A DNA stretch of 64,000 nucleotides. Origin: Dacryopinax spathularia (taxonomy: Eukaryota; Basidiomycota; Dacrymycetes; Dacrymycetales; Dacrymycetaceae). The notes below the pieces were generated by a model that was given only the letters and a program-made list of their open reading frames with translations, searched no databases and had not been told where the DNA came from. Each line of letters starts with the position of its first letter. Position 1 is the first letter of the stretch. The position numbers and the translations under genes are program-made. The stretch is taken from NCBI GenBank assembly GCA_037974965.1, contig JBBPFI010000002.1:2108001-2172000 (forward strand), in the 5' to 3' direction. Positions 22,382 to 37,681 of this stretch are shown in pieces.

Positions 22382-25261
22382 CTACGCCAATCTCGCAGCC
22401 AGTCTCGCCGGCACCAACTGCTTCGGTACAATCGCCGCCGCCTACCGCCCTCTTAAATCAGTACACCCACCCAACAGCCCGTGCAAGGGCACGCAAGCGA
22501 AATACACTCACCCTACGCAAAACCTCCTCCCCTCCCGCTTCCCACCCCGCCACCCCAATAGGCGTCATGACCTGCCCCAACAGCCTATCGATATCCACGT
22601 CTCCCCCTCCTGCGTATTTCCGCCAGGAGACGAGGTTGGAGAGGAGTTTGAGTCGGCGCGTGAGGTAGCGATTTCGCGCTGGGATCGCTTGCGGGTCGAA
22701 GGTCGCTTTGCCGCCTTCGGCGAGGAGGGGGGCGATCATGGAGATAGTAGCGGTGATCTCGTTCGTGAATGTGTGCAGGACTGTGCGGCATAACAGCTGC
22801 GATAGCGTTAGAGTGACTGGCGGATTAGACGAGACTGATGCGTACCTTGAACTTGTCCGCTTCCCGTCCGATGCAAGCCTCGACCTGCTCGGTCACTTCA
22901 ATCATCCGGCGCGTATGCCGCGCAGAGTACGGATCAAACGCGCCAGCATTGATGAGCGCACAAAGCCTCGGTACGATCGCCGACGAGACTAAGCTGGCGA
23001 CAAGATCACCATCGGAGCCGACGGGCGGTTCTTCCATCGGCTCGTCCCCATCCGTCCGCGGTCGAGAGAACTGGTAGAGCGCGTCGTACCAGTCGAACGA
23101 GTCCAGACTTCGGTCATCCTGCTCCGCTCGGGTCAGCAATGCACAAGACCGACACGGAGGGGGGGTCCGATCTTACCTCGAGCGGATCCCAGCCCGCCAT
23201 CTCCAGTCTGGCCCAGAACTCCCAAGCACCCACAGCGGCCAGTCCACCCCAGGCATTCTCGTACTCCTCCTTGCTCCGCGCTCGCCAGGCGGCAAACCGC
23301 CTCCCAACACCTTTCCGCGGATCTCTAAACTCCTCCGAACGTACGTCCGATAAAAGACTGGAGACGCGTTCCGAAAGGTCGGCGAGCGCCGCACGTAGAT
23401 CGGCATTTTCTCCTGGAGAGAGGTCCGAGTCCGTTGAGAACCCTTCGTCTTCTTCTCGCCCGTGCTGTCTGTTGATCGCTCGAGCTGGTCGCGATGTTCG
23501 ACGGTTGATCCGGGCGATGCGGCGTGCTCTTCGGGTTGCGGAATAGGCGGAATCGTCGACTGGTTTCGAGTCTTCCACTGTGCCCTGCTCGTCGGATAGA
23601 GGTCGATTACGCGGTATGCCCAGAAACAGCGCGACATCATCCGAGTCGTCTTCCTGTCGTCGCTGGTGGATGATGGCTGCTCGCTCAGAAAGCAGGGAAA
23701 GATGTTCTTCTTCCAGCTTCTCTAGAAGCGGAAACTATGCCATTGTCAGCCTCCGAATTGCGTAACCAGATGCAAACGTACCTTGACATCCAGGAACTCA
23801 GCCAGGGCTTCGACCCATTCTCTGAGTGCCCGAGCCTCGCCCCAACGAATCCCGACTTCCTCGACCTCTTTCCGTACACGCGCTTCATTCTTGATAACTT
23901 CATCCCGCTCTTTCTCGACAGCGTCCAGGGCCTTGGTGTTCTGCAGATGCCGATTGGTGAGATCCTCGAGCATTAAGGAGAGCCGTGCTTGCTGCGCAGC
24001 GAGCGTTGGTATGGGCGTCACAGTAGGTATAGGTGGTGCACGGTATGCTTCCCGTTTCCGGTCCGGCGTCGGTGATACACGCGTAGGAGCAGCTCGGCGG
24101 ACCTGAGCCATCTCCCACTCGCGAGATTCAGAGTCATCGGAATCAGCCTCTCTAAGCCAACTCGTCAGAATGGTCACGTCCGGTCCGCCGTGTGATCTAC
24201 TTACGCCTCTTCTATCACTTCCACAAGGTCTGCTCGCCGTCTTTGTGCCTCCTTTTCGCGGGCTTTCTTGCCGATCGCTATCCGTTCTTGAGCTTCTGTG
24301 TACTCTGCAGCCTCTGCGAACTTTCGTTAGTACTTGTCCAGCCCAAGACGGTGACGACTGTATACTCACCATCATCGCCCTCTCCTAATTCGTCATCTTC
24401 CCTCATTAATCGACTCTCCGGATGCGGTCCACCTCTCTCCTTCGACCGCTCGCCGAACGGCCGGCTTACATCAAGCGAGATATAGTCCTCCTCGATGTTG
24501 AAAGTGGACTTCTCGGGCTGGCTCAGCATCGGCAGTTTGCGTGCTGCATTACGCTTCTCTCGTGCCGAAGCGATGTGCGATTGTGTTGGAATAGCTAGAT
24601 CGTCGGGCGCGCCGCTCCCTGAACAGCTGTCAACACCAAAAGAGACGTTGCGAGAGAGGAAGAACGCACCCGTCACAACAGCATCAATCTCCATATCATC
24701 CACTTTGCCCATCAGGTGCTCATAAGTAGCCTCATCCATTCCACTCCCGGAAGCAGCACCTTCATCATCATCGTCGACAACGAGCGTATGTCGTTGCTTC
24801 CCTCTCAGTGCCGTGGTGGGTGTGCTCGCTTTAAGGCTGGCGAGCTCTTCGGCGGTATAGGAAGGTCGCTGAGCAGCCGCCGGTGTCGCAGGGCCAGCGT
24901 CTGGTGGGAGGTTTGGGTGGTCTCGTAGCGAGAGATTACGTGAGAGTGTCGACTTCTTCACGTTGAAACCTGGACCTTCCTGCGTAGAACGGGTAAGAGA
25001 CCTGAACGACAAGCTAGCGGACAAGCATCTACTTACCTCCTCCTCTGCTCCGAAGCTCAGTCGAGTACTAAGCTTCGTTCTCTTCTTCAACTTCGCCGCC
25101 AGCGTCGCGGGAGACTCTGTGGGCTCCTCTGCCTTGGACCCATTCGTCGAGCCCTCCGCGCCAGCCGAGCCGTCCTCATCCTCGCCTAGTCGCGGTCTGC
25201 CTGCGCCGCGAATGTGACGAGGCTGCCGCTTCTTGATCAAAGGCACCGGCTCGCCTTCCAT
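22382..25261 (-). CDS. GCFC-domain protein, PAXBP1/GCFC2 homologue
   Basis: Nuclear protein expected in spliceosome (intron-lariat) disassembly by family. The N-terminus has PLIKKRQPRHIRGAGRPR and an acidic Ala/Pro-rich linker, then FNVKKSTLSRNLSLRDHP and REKRNAARKLPMLS. A central coiled coil follows (QARLSLMLEDLTNRHLQNTK, then EKERDEVIKNEARVRKEVEE). The GCFC part includes FRDPRKGVGRRFAAWRARSK, YENAWGGLAAVGAWEFWARL and PLEDDRSLDSFDWYDALYQF. Exons continue to the 3' end: AGGEEVLRR joins AAAIVPKQLVPARLAARLA and a TAG at 22382-22384. About nine short introns are present. The start at 25261 is the first good ATG, but an upstream exon cannot be excluded. Confidence 0.85.
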
Positions 25262-25659
25262 GGCTTTGCAGGCTTGCCGGAGGTGTACTACAAGGAGGAG
25301 TTTCAAGCCACACCTTCAGACTGTAGTCTCGCGAGGTACGGATGACTTGTGAATGATTTCGACCCTGGCTGACTGTGATGATGGCAACTGCTTCCGACCC
25401 TGCGCCTAAAGTCAATCTTGGTTGGCACTTAGACTTATGTTAACAACTTGCGAGCTCAGCGTCGACTGGAATGGGCTTCCATATCTTATATTTCATGATC
25501 TCAGATCTTGCTCTTGACTAACGCGGTGTGCTCGATCACGTGATGCATCATGATGGCGCTCCATTGAGAACTGCCGGGGCTTCGAGAAGCAAGGCGCTGC
25601 TTCTTGAAGTAGGGTACCATCGCAAGGGCCGCCAAGATCGACTTACTGCCCCTCTACAT
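25262..25659. promoter_or_regulatory. Divergent promoter, GCFC gene and coiled-coil gene
   Basis: 398 nt between two divergent start codons. No clear TATA box was noted. Confidence 0.4.
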
Positions 25660-26261
25660 ATGGCTCCCTCGTCTGAAAGCATTAGTGCGAAGCTGGGGCA
25701 TCGTCGAGAGCGCCTTGTCGAACGTCAGAAAGCCATGGCAAAATCCATCAAAGCAAAACGCCAGAAAGCTGCACAGCTGGACAATGCTCGCAGGACGCTC
25801 GAAGAGTCCATGGACGTCATCAGAAAGGAGCTAGCGATTGAAGAGCGCGATCTTCAGGCTGTCGAGCTGCAGATCGCGAGTACAGAGAAGGCCATATCGG
25901 TAGCCGACGTCGTTGAGGCTGAGCTTGCTCTCATCGATGAAGATGTCGAGGTCATCACTGAAGAAGATGAAGAGCGAAGCTTGGTCTCTTCTGGCGCGGA
26001 ACGGCCTCCCAAAAGCGTCGGCCCTGCCTCCCGCAAAAAGACAACCAAAGTTGCTCCCCAACCTGTGATCATTGCCCAGGAGAAAGAATGTCCGTATACG
26101 CGCTCTCTTTGCAGACACTCGTCGTCTGATGCGGACTTCAAGCTGAAGACAGCCGTCGGCTGCTGGCGATATTGAAGCATCGTGAGGTTTTGGCCAGCTT
26201 GGGACTGCATGACAGACCTTACCCCAGAGCCAAAAAAGACCGGAACACTCAAGTCTTCTGA
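25660..26261 (+). CDS. Small coiled-coil protein, array family member (outlier copy)
   Basis: Related in plan to the five genes at 31.98-37.32 kb. The first 95 residues are one long amphipathic coiled coil (RRERLVERQKAMAKSIKAKR, DNARRTLEESMDVIRKELAI). An acidic stretch (IDEDVEVITEEDEERS) and a basic patch (ASRKKTTKVAP) follow, suggesting a nuclear protein. The ATG at 25660 (ACATATGGC) is chosen because coding character starts there. Without splicing the frame ends at 26175. A 53-nt intron at 26090-26142 (GTCCGT donor, CTTCAAG acceptor) instead gives a 182-residue protein ending HDRPYPRAKKDRNTQVF, which looks more coding-like. It is inverted and about 6 kb from the array. Confidence 0.65.
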
Positions 26262-27566
26262 CAGTAATGCGCGTTTCTCGAACACTCAAGCACGGTGTCG
26301 TTGACCCTCATATATGCACAGGCTCCGCTGTTCGACGTACATGTATGCGTTCAAATACGTGCACGCCACCTTATATTTCGATCGCTTCATCGCTATTTCC
26401 CTCACCACGCCTATCGCATACTCAAAAAGACCCAACTATTCTCAGCACTGCAATGATATCCCTCTGTTTTTTCGTGAGAAAGAACGCCTTCACGGTCGAC
26501 CGCGCCGGCGACAAGACAGGCAGAACCAAATAAGGCAGAACCTCGCACACCCGTTCCCTACCCCCGGTTCCACCCAACTTCAACTTGAGTCCAGTCAGTC
26601 CAGGCCCACTCTTTCCTCCTATTCCCCGCGGACGGGAAGCGTGGCCTCTCTCAGTCGTACGACCTAATGACTGTATCCTACCATGAGCGCGATCTCACAT
26701 CCGGAGAGGATCCTCCGCCCTGCCCTGGCCCACAGGGTTTCGAGATTGCCTTTCCGAGAATGTGTTAACCACGCTCCTGAAGCGTACCCTGCCAGCAGAG
26801 GAGATCGTAGAGGGAAGTCGTGCTGGCTTGTTCTTGCTGGATTTGCCACAGACTTACAGCGGGGCAGTACAGTGGGGGCGAGCGGGATAGAAGTTTGCCC
26901 GTCAGACTGCCGCCGGGAATGGACGAGCTATGTATAAGCCTTGTGTGCGCATGATTCTGAAAGGAGAAGGAGAAGTCGAAGCACCGTTGGGTGGAGGAAC
27001 GCTTCTGGCGTCTTTATCTGCCTCGTGTGCCGCGGCGGCAGCGCCGCGGTTCTACCTTATCCTCTACTGGGACGTTGCTGGCTGTCGGCGGATAGACAGC
27101 GGTCCGCATCGACGAATGGAGATGGATGATAAGCCCAAGTAGACAGACGGGGATGAAGCAGAATTTGGCAAATAGATTCTTATTGTATGTACGACAGGGA
27201 GTAACGCTAGTACTACAAGGGGATTCTTGGTAGGTAGCTAGTTCAGTTTGAGTTGGTCAGGGTGGAGGCTGTACTCTAGTGGGCGCAACAGGATAGTATA
27301 GGCGTGACAGGTGAGAGAGAATGACAACATCCAGCAGGATGGTGCGGACGGTACAGTCAGTCGGATAAACGTGGAACGTTCAGCAGCGGTCATGTTGACA
27401 CCCGAGGGGAAAGGCGGGAAAGAGAGTACTGTATGAGGGAGAGGGAGGGATAAGGGTATAGGCGGAAGAAGGTTGCGAGAACTCAGCACGATATGGCGGA
27501 GGCGGAGGCGGTTTGGTGCCTCGGACAACGAACTCTAGCCCGCAGGCCGGCAACGGCTTGACGGGC
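26262..27566. other. 1.3-kb intergenic region
   Basis: No gene is supported. A plus-strand frame at 26930-27142 (70 codons) has no motif. The right end is the 3' flank of the thioredoxin reductase gene. Confidence 0.4.
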
Positions 27567-31974
<4,408 letters not shown>

Positions 31975-32823
31975 TCAACTCAACCGATTGTTCAGGTTCA
32001 GGACTATGGACGGATCAGCTACGAACTTAAGGAACTCGTCGACAATGCTCACCAGGGAGATCTCCGTGACCTCAACCTTCAGTGCCTGCTTGTCACGGGA
32101 AGAGCTCGGACGAGCTGATTTGCTCGTCTCCGGGTTCTGCGAACCGCGCCTAGCCTCACTCCCCACGACCTCCTTGCCTTTCTGCTTCTGCTTCTTGCTC
32201 TCCTTCCTGGACCCTCCGTCCTCCTCCTTGTCTCTTTTGCGCTTCTTGCTCTCTTTCTCGGCTCCTACCTTCTCCTTGTGCTTCTTGTGCTTCTCGCTTG
32301 CCTTCTCCTTGTTGTTGGCTGGTTGTGGCTCTGCTCGTGCTGCAGCTTGGACTGCACCAGGTTTATTCTCTCCGGCAAGCTCTTTGGCCCTCCTCTGGAT
32401 ATCCTGCTCAAGGCGTGCTGCACTCCGCGGGTGCTGGGCAGGCGCCTCCTTGCATTTCTCAGCATCTTGTCTTCCGGCGGCAATACAACTTACCGTCTGT
32501 TCATCTGTGAGAAGAGCGACCGGATGATCACGGCCCGTGGTAGTATGGTCCTCAGATCCAGGCAATTCGCCCTTGTTGATGAGCTCCAGCGCGGTCTGAG
32601 CATTCTTCACCGCCTGAAACATCGTGCGAAACCGAGCTATCTCCTTGTGAACTTTGCGGGTCTCGTCCCGATGCTTCTCCAGCTCAACCGTACGACGAGC
32701 AGCCAGCTCTACGGCCTGTCTCTTTTGCTCTCCATGTACCGTTGTTTGGGCGCAAAGCTCCGCATATCGCGTCTGTAGGTGGTCGTAACACCGCCTCAGC
32801 TTTTGCATGTCGGTTGTTTCCAT
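31975..32823 (-). CDS. Coiled-coil/NLS protein, array copy 1
   Basis: Member of a five-gene tandem set. Residues 1-85 form a coiled coil (KLRRCYDHLQTRYAELCAQT, EKHRDETRKVHKEIARFRTM) ending in a hydrophobic turn (NAQTALELINKG). The middle is very lysine-rich with strong nuclear-localisation-like runs (EKESKKRKRDKEEDG, RKESKKQKQKGKE). The tail has ISLVSIVDEFLKFV. A perfect GTAAGT donor lies 45 nt before a GCAAG acceptor inside the linker. Because 45 is divisible by 3, both spliced (267 residues) and unspliced (282) forms stay open. Start chosen at 32823, the first ATG of the frame. Function is unknown; a nuclear structural or chromatin role is inference. Confidence 0.7.
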   Translation of the reverse strand: METTDMQKLRRCYDHLQTRYAELCAQTTVHGEQKRQAVELAARRTVELEKHRDETRKVHKEIARFRTMFQAVKNAQTALELINKGELPGSEDHTTTGRDHPVALLTDEQTVSCIAAGRQDAEKCKEAPAQHPRSAARLEQDIQRRAKELAGENKPGAVQAAARAEPQPANNKEKASEKHKKHKEKVGAEKESKKRKRDKEEDGGSRKESKKQKQKGKEVVGSEARRGSQNPETSKSARPSSSRDKQALKVEVTEISLVSIVDEFLKFVADPSIVLNLNNRLS

Positions 32824-33185
32824 CACGGTCAAGACTGCCCTGGAGAACAACGAGCAGAAGGTAGCAAGACGTCAAAGAGCGATAAGTCCAGACGGTCCGA
32901 CGCCCTCATTTTGATGGTATAGATGTAAGGAAAGTTCCTGCCTCTCCCGCAAAAGGTACCGTTTTGATGAAATACCCGCAGATTCTCAGGACATCCGAGA
33001 CGCGTCGTCGGCACGGCGATAACGCAACGCGGCCTGGTGAACGTCCGATCGCTCAACAGGCTACATCTCCTAGAAACAATCCTCTATCCATTATCACATC
33101 CTAATACAAAGTACAAGCGGGAAGTCGAGTCCGTTAAGAAGTCGCCGGCTGGCGAGCATCAAGAGTCAAGCAAGGCAGCAAATGA
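32824..33185. other. Spacer within the coiled-coil array
   Basis: 362 nt between copy 1 and the stop codon of copy 2. Presumed promoter of copy 1 and 3' end of copy 2. No gene. Confidence 0.4.
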
Positions 33186-33990
33186 TCAGGGACGAGTTTT
33201 AGCCCGTTTAGCGCCTTTCCCTAGCTCAGGGCTTGGGGTGACCTGCGGTTGGTGAGGTTGTGGCCGGCAGAGTAACATCTCAAGTGTACTCACTGTCAAA
33301 TCCAGGACCTCCTCATCCTTAAGCGGACTCTCGGGCACAAGTATCTCTGGAGAAGACTTCTTTGGGACGGTTTCGCCAGCCGTTCGGTCCTCCGCCAATC
33401 CGCCGGAACAACGGGGACGTTTTGCCGAAGGAGTTGATGGGGAACCTGGATCACGGCATATGGATCATGAGTTGTACTTTGGCCTGGAGGGAGCTGGGCA
33501 TACCATCGTCGCGATCTCCCGCAGACACGGTATGGCATGTTGGCTGCGTCTGGTCGTTCTTGGTACTCGCGTCGGAAGCGTCTGTATGCTTCCTCTTGTT
33601 CATCGTCACAATGGCAACGGGTGGTGTCGATATATGCGCTTCCTTCTCCTCGATTGTCGCGCCCTTTCCGGATGTCGAAGGCTCTATCGGCATTTGGGAC
33701 AAGTACCAGCTGATGGAGCCTTGCCGGTCCGGGTGCTGATCAGACTGGATCATCGCGATTGTCATGTCGACAATCTGGGCGGCTTGAAGAGCGTCTTTCG
33801 CGAGCAAGTGCTTTCTCTCCAACGCGTGGAGCTGAGCTAGCTTCCTGTTATGGATGCCTTGGAGTTTCTCGATCATTGCCTTCTCCTTCGCCACCTCCTT
33901 GGCGAGCTCACTCTTCTGCCTCTCTATCTCATCACCATAACGCTTGATCCGCGCTATATTACTCTCTTGACTTGGAAAAGCGTGCGACAT
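33186..33990 (-). CDS. Coiled-coil/NLS protein, array copy 2
   Basis: Exons 33990-33504, 33445-33294 and 33242-33186 join in frame (231 residues; introns 58 and 51 nt). The coiled coil covers residues 8-80 (IARIKRYGDEIERQKSELAK, EKLQGIHNRKLAQLHALERK) and ends with ALQAAQIVDMTIAMIQ. A Ser/Thr/Asp linker follows, with basic patches NKRKHTD and SAKRPR, an acidic LKDEEVLDLTV and a basic end GKGAKRAKTRP. It has the same plan as its neighbours, but residue identity outside the heptads is low, so the copies are old or fast-evolving. Confidence 0.7.
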
Positions 33991-34465
33991 ATCGGCAAAG
34001 TGTATGGGCAAACGAGCTCCTGTAGAAGGAAGATGCGAGACTATACTCTGGTGGTGAAGAAGAAGTCAAGGATGTTGTGGTGAGAAGTAAGTCCCTACTC
34101 CGTCTGGATGGTTGACTCATTGGACTTATTGTCATTGAGAGCCTGTCACGCGGCGCGACCTTTCGATGAGCGCGTTACATGTCTATCATGCGAAATCTGA
34201 GCACCATAGGTTTCGAAGGATCAAGGCCGCAGCATACCAAAGAATTATCGATACCGCTACTTTTACAAGAGTTCCTCTACAGCGCACTCAAGGCATCATG
34301 AAGACCTCCATCAGACTAAGGCTGGATGCAAGACCGTCTTTGCTGGGCAGTTTACCATTACATGCAGACATCAGAGAAGGGTGCTTTTACGACAGAAAAC
34401 CTGGTCGGCTCGCCGCCAGCTGCCCAATTCTCGTCCATCAAGCACCGACAACATGAGGAGCGCTG

Positions 34466-35122
34466 TTACTCTCTTGCGGGCGTTGAACGAGACACCACGT
34501 CACGCAGCACACATAGGTCGTCCCTAGCGAAATGGCCCTCGGCGAGGGTACAAGGGAGCTCTTTTGGCGCGGGAGTAGGCTCTGTGGTCGGAAAGGTGAG
34601 TATATGCGCGATAGATTGACGGTTACGCTCACCCATTGTCTTGTATCGCTTTTGCGAAGGATTAGAAGCCAGAACCCGGCGAGCATCGATGTCCTCACTG
34701 TCCTCTCGCCTGCGCTTTTCACTGCCAATGGTTGCTTGAGTCGCAATACTGTGATCTTCCTCAGCCGGATCGGGCTTTGTACCGACGTGAATGATGTTCT
34801 GCTCAGGAGTTCCCACAATCGCCAGCTGCTGAACGGCATTGAGGAACGATAGAGTCTCGTCGACTTGAGATGCGACTTCGAGGCTGCGTTGGGCTTGACC
34901 CAGCAAGGCAATAATCTTGGTCTTCTCTTCCAAAAGGACTGCTCGGTCTTCAGCAAGTCGTTTCGTTTCTTGCTCGATATCCTCTAGCTTCTGCTCAACG
35001 TCGACTCTCTTGTTTTCAAGGAAGTTCCAGCATTTCTGGACTGCCGCCGACGTGCTTTCGGCGAGAGCCGGAGTATCAGAGAGAACGTGGTGAGAAGACA
35101 CCTGACTGTGGAAGTCGGACAT
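34466..35122 (-). CDS. Coiled-coil/NLS protein, array copy 3
   Basis: Start at 35122 (CGTCATGTCC). Residues 20-100 form the coiled coil (QKCWNFLENKRVDVEQKLED, QETKRLAEDRAVLLEEKTKI) and end in VDETLSFLNAVQQL. The linker is acidic, then basic (SEKRRREDSED, SQKRYKTM). A 51-nt intron (GTGAGC donor, ACTCAC branch, CCACAG acceptor) interrupts the tail and is divisible by 3, so both forms read to the stop at 34466: 201 residues spliced, 218 unspliced. Function unknown. Confidence 0.7.
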   Translation of the reverse strand: MSDFHSQVSSHHVLSDTPALAESTSAAVQKCWNFLENKRVDVEQKLEDIEQETKRLAEDRAVLLEEKTKIIALLGQAQRSLEVASQVDETLSFLNAVQQLAIVGTPEQNIIHVGTKPDPAEEDHSIATQATIGSEKRRREDSEDIDARRVLASNPSQKRYKTMGERNRQSIAHILTFPTTEPTPAPKELPCTLAEGHFARDDLCVLRDVVSRSTPARE

Positions 35123-35506
35123 GACGGTACGACGAAGAGCGAGAACACCCAGACGGTGAGAGATACCGCGGGTCGCAAGCTGCTCGTCTCGGCGGACTCG
35201 GCTCGTCACGTGGCTGACTCTTCTCGCAGTCTTCCATACGCTGTGACTCCGCTTCTAGGCCGTTTCATTTGCAATTTCATCAGAAGGCCACCGTAGCTCA
35301 GCCGGAGCTTCTGCCTCAAACCTGCTCGGTGATCAAGTAATACATTGAAGAACGTCGGAGAAAGACACCCATGCGCGTGTTCCGGCATACAAATACAAGC
35401 AAGACTGGTATCCTACTCTAAACCGCGGTGCATCTCTTTCGCGCAGAATTGCCGAGTCGAGCCGACTGAGAAAGGCGGCTTTCCAAGGGGGGATATCAAG
35501 AGTATC

Positions 35507-36289
35507 CTACTCCGCTGTGGACGCGAGGATGTTGTCCTGGTCATTAGGTGAATCGTCTGGTTCCTTGTACGACAGAACAAGAGGACGGCGGAAGCGGACC
35601 TTCTTTTTGGTGGACGCTGGTGTCTTGGCATTCCGTGTCCTTTTGCGTGGGGTCTTTTGAGCAGTTCCACCTGGATAGCAGCATATAGCTGGACGAGATG
35701 CATCTATGTGGCACCACTTACTGTTTCTCTTTGTACCCCTACCTTGCTGTGTCCGAGGCGGGGTCGTCGGTTCTTCGGCATCACCACTCGCATCAGGGGA
35801 GTCGTCTTCTTTGCTGTCTGTCTTCTCCAAGCGCTCTATGTCATCGATGTTGAGATCTTCCTCTGAGACGTCGAGCATGCCATCAATGAGGTCATCGAAC
35901 TCTCCATCCGTCGCGGCTATTGGTGCTTCTGCGAGCCTCTCCTTGACCGATGTAATATCCGCGACTGGGGTCTCGTCGACCGACGTGGGCTTTGGTGTGA
36001 TACCAGGCATCATGAAACCGAGAAGCTGAGTCATCTGGCCCAGTATCTCGGTCGCCTTGGAAGCCTCGTCGGTGCTTGCAAGCTTTCCTTCCACCTCGGA
36101 AAGCTTCTTTTCCTCGGCTATGTATGCGTCTTGTGCTCTACTATATGCGCCCTCCAGGTATTTAACCTTCGCTTTCTTTTGCTGCACATTCTTCTCGATC
36201 TTCTGTTTCTCCTCCAGCAGCTGAAGGCGAGACTGCTCCACAGCCTGAAGGTTGATGGGTTTGATGGTATAAGAGGAGCTTGCCATCAT
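35507..36289 (-). CDS. Coiled-coil/NLS protein, array copy 4
   Basis: Two adjacent ATGs (36289 and 36286) open the frame. The coiled coil (AVEQSRLQLLEEKQKIEKNV, QKKAKVKYLEGAYSRAQDAY) ends in KATEILGQMTQLLGFMMPG. A long acidic linker (FDDLIDGMLDVSEEDLNIDD) leads to a very basic tail (GTKRNS, PRKRTRNAKTP, TKKKVRFRRP). A perfect GTAAGT donor opens a 51-nt intron inside the basic tail. It is divisible by 3, so spliced (243 residues) and unspliced (260) forms are both open. Function unknown. Confidence 0.72.
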   Translation of the reverse strand: MMASSSYTIKPINLQAVEQSRLQLLEEKQKIEKNVQQKKAKVKYLEGAYSRAQDAYIAEEKKLSEVEGKLASTDEASKATEILGQMTQLLGFMMPGITPKPTSVDETPVADITSVKERLAEAPIAATDGEFDDLIDGMLDVSEEDLNIDDIERLEKTDSKEDDSPDASGDAEEPTTPPRTQQGRGTKRNSKWCHIDASRPAICCYPGGTAQKTPRKRTRNAKTPASTKKKVRFRRPLVLSYKEPDDSPNDQDNILASTAE

Positions 36290-36566
36290 GCACAAGAACT
36301 ACTATCCAAGAGTGGATGTATGCGCTGATGAAGGTCGAGTGAGAAAGAGAGAGGAAAGAAGTAGAGAGTCGAGACGGGAGAGGAGTCATCCTTTTTGAGA
36401 GCCAGTGCGTCACGTGTCAATGCAATTTCTCTCCCGAGCTTTGGCAATTTAGGGCAGGTCACAATATGAATGCAGAAGGCGCGTGAGTATACTGTCTATA
36501 AGGCAACGAGCTGGCAGTTTGCATTTATTACTTCCTACAATTGACAGAATACGTTGGATACTTCCC

Positions 36567-37316
36567 TCAGAGGTTGTCATACAGCTGGGACAGCGACGGC
36601 ATCGTAGCATCAGACTCTACGCTCTCTTCTCTCTTCGTCTTCTGTCGCGGGATGCTTCTCGAGCTGTAGGGGCCTAGCAGAGTATCCGACGAACTGGCAT
36701 GTACGGGAGACATCGAAACTGACTGCGCAGCTTTCTTAGCTTTGGCTGAGGCAGACTTGAGACCTTTTACAGTGGTATCTTTCGACTTTGCCTTGTTCTT
36801 GTCCAGTGCTAGCGTATAGCTGGTTAGTATCCGATTACTCGAGGGACACATGAGGTGCGGACTCTTTGATCTCGTCTTCTTCCCCTTTGGCGTGTTCACG
36901 TCATCCTCGTGCTTCATCCTTTCACTATCGAGCTTCCTCTTCAGGGGTACCACGGGAGGCACGGTCGCCCACGACTCTTCAGTACCAGATACGGGCGTGG
37001 GAGGATCCGCATTGACACGTGGAGTCGCACGAGCGTTACTGGCCCGAACGTCTCCATCTTTGGCGTCTTTCTCCTTCTGCATGGACAGAGACGCGATGTG
37101 TGCACGCGCTGTCTCAGCAGCCACGAGGCTCTCGGCGGCTTTCAGGTGCTGCGTCTTGACTTCGGCGAGTTCAGCAGTGGCAGACTTGATCTCGTCCGTC
37201 AGCTTATCGATCTGGCTTTTCTTCTCCGTGATCCCAGTTTCCAGGCTCTGTATCGTCCCTTGAAGTAGGTTGCAGTGCTCTTGAATGGTAGCGAGGACGG
37301 TATTGGCAGCTTCCAT
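36567..37316 (-). CDS. Coiled-coil/NLS protein, array copy 5
   Basis: Start at 37316 in a strong TCACCATGG context. The coiled coil covers residues 5-80 (CNLLQGTIQSLETGITEKKS, DKLTDEIKSATAELAEVKTQ) and ends in ETARAHIASLSMQ. The linker has VPLKRKLDSERMKHEDD, KGKKTRSKS and a Lys/Ala-rich tail. A 54-nt in-frame intron with a classic TACTAAC branch sequence and a GTCCGC donor lies in the basic region; spliced length is 231 residues. The architecture and intron position match copies 3 and 4, which supports common descent. Confidence 0.72.
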   Translation of the reverse strand: MEAANTVLATIQEHCNLLQGTIQSLETGITEKKSQIDKLTDEIKSATAELAEVKTQHLKAAESLVAAETARAHIASLSMQKEKDAKDGDVRASNARATPRVNADPPTPVSGTEESWATVPPVVPLKRKLDSERMKHEDDVNTPKGKKTRSKSPHLMCPSSNRILTSYTLALDKNKAKSKDTTVKGLKSASAKAKKAAQSVSMSPVHASSSDTLLGPYSSRSIPRQKTKREESVESDATMPSLSQLYDNL

Positions 37317-37681
37317 GGTGATGCGAGGTCGGTCGAAAGCTGAGTATATGCGCTTGATGGTGGTCGAGAACGAAGGAGGGAGACCCTTGCTTGCTTACCC
37401 CGCTGTGCGGCACTGAGGTAGTCTCAATGCTCCTCGGAGTAAAGGACGTCTGCCATGTGGGCTGCTAGTGATCAATCATTGTCGAAAGTGTCTCACCGGC
37501 CACGGCTTTATTGTGGACACGTCTTACTTCCGCCGATGCACGGGGTGCAGCGCATTGGAATCGACCAAGACGTGCATGCAATGGGAATGCATTAGCCGAT
37601 AGGGTATGCGAATAAGCAGAGATGTGTACAAAGCCGTCTATACATGTTGATACAGTCAAAATGCTGCGGTTCTGCTGTCCT
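37317..37681. other. Intergenic region
   Basis: 365 nt between the start of array copy 5 and the stop codon of the AAA ATPase gene. Nothing else seen. Confidence 0.4.

Noticed and set aside
35285-35330. tRNA A-box-like GTAGCTCAGCCGG
   Set aside because: No B-box lies at a usable distance and no cloverleaf can be drawn.
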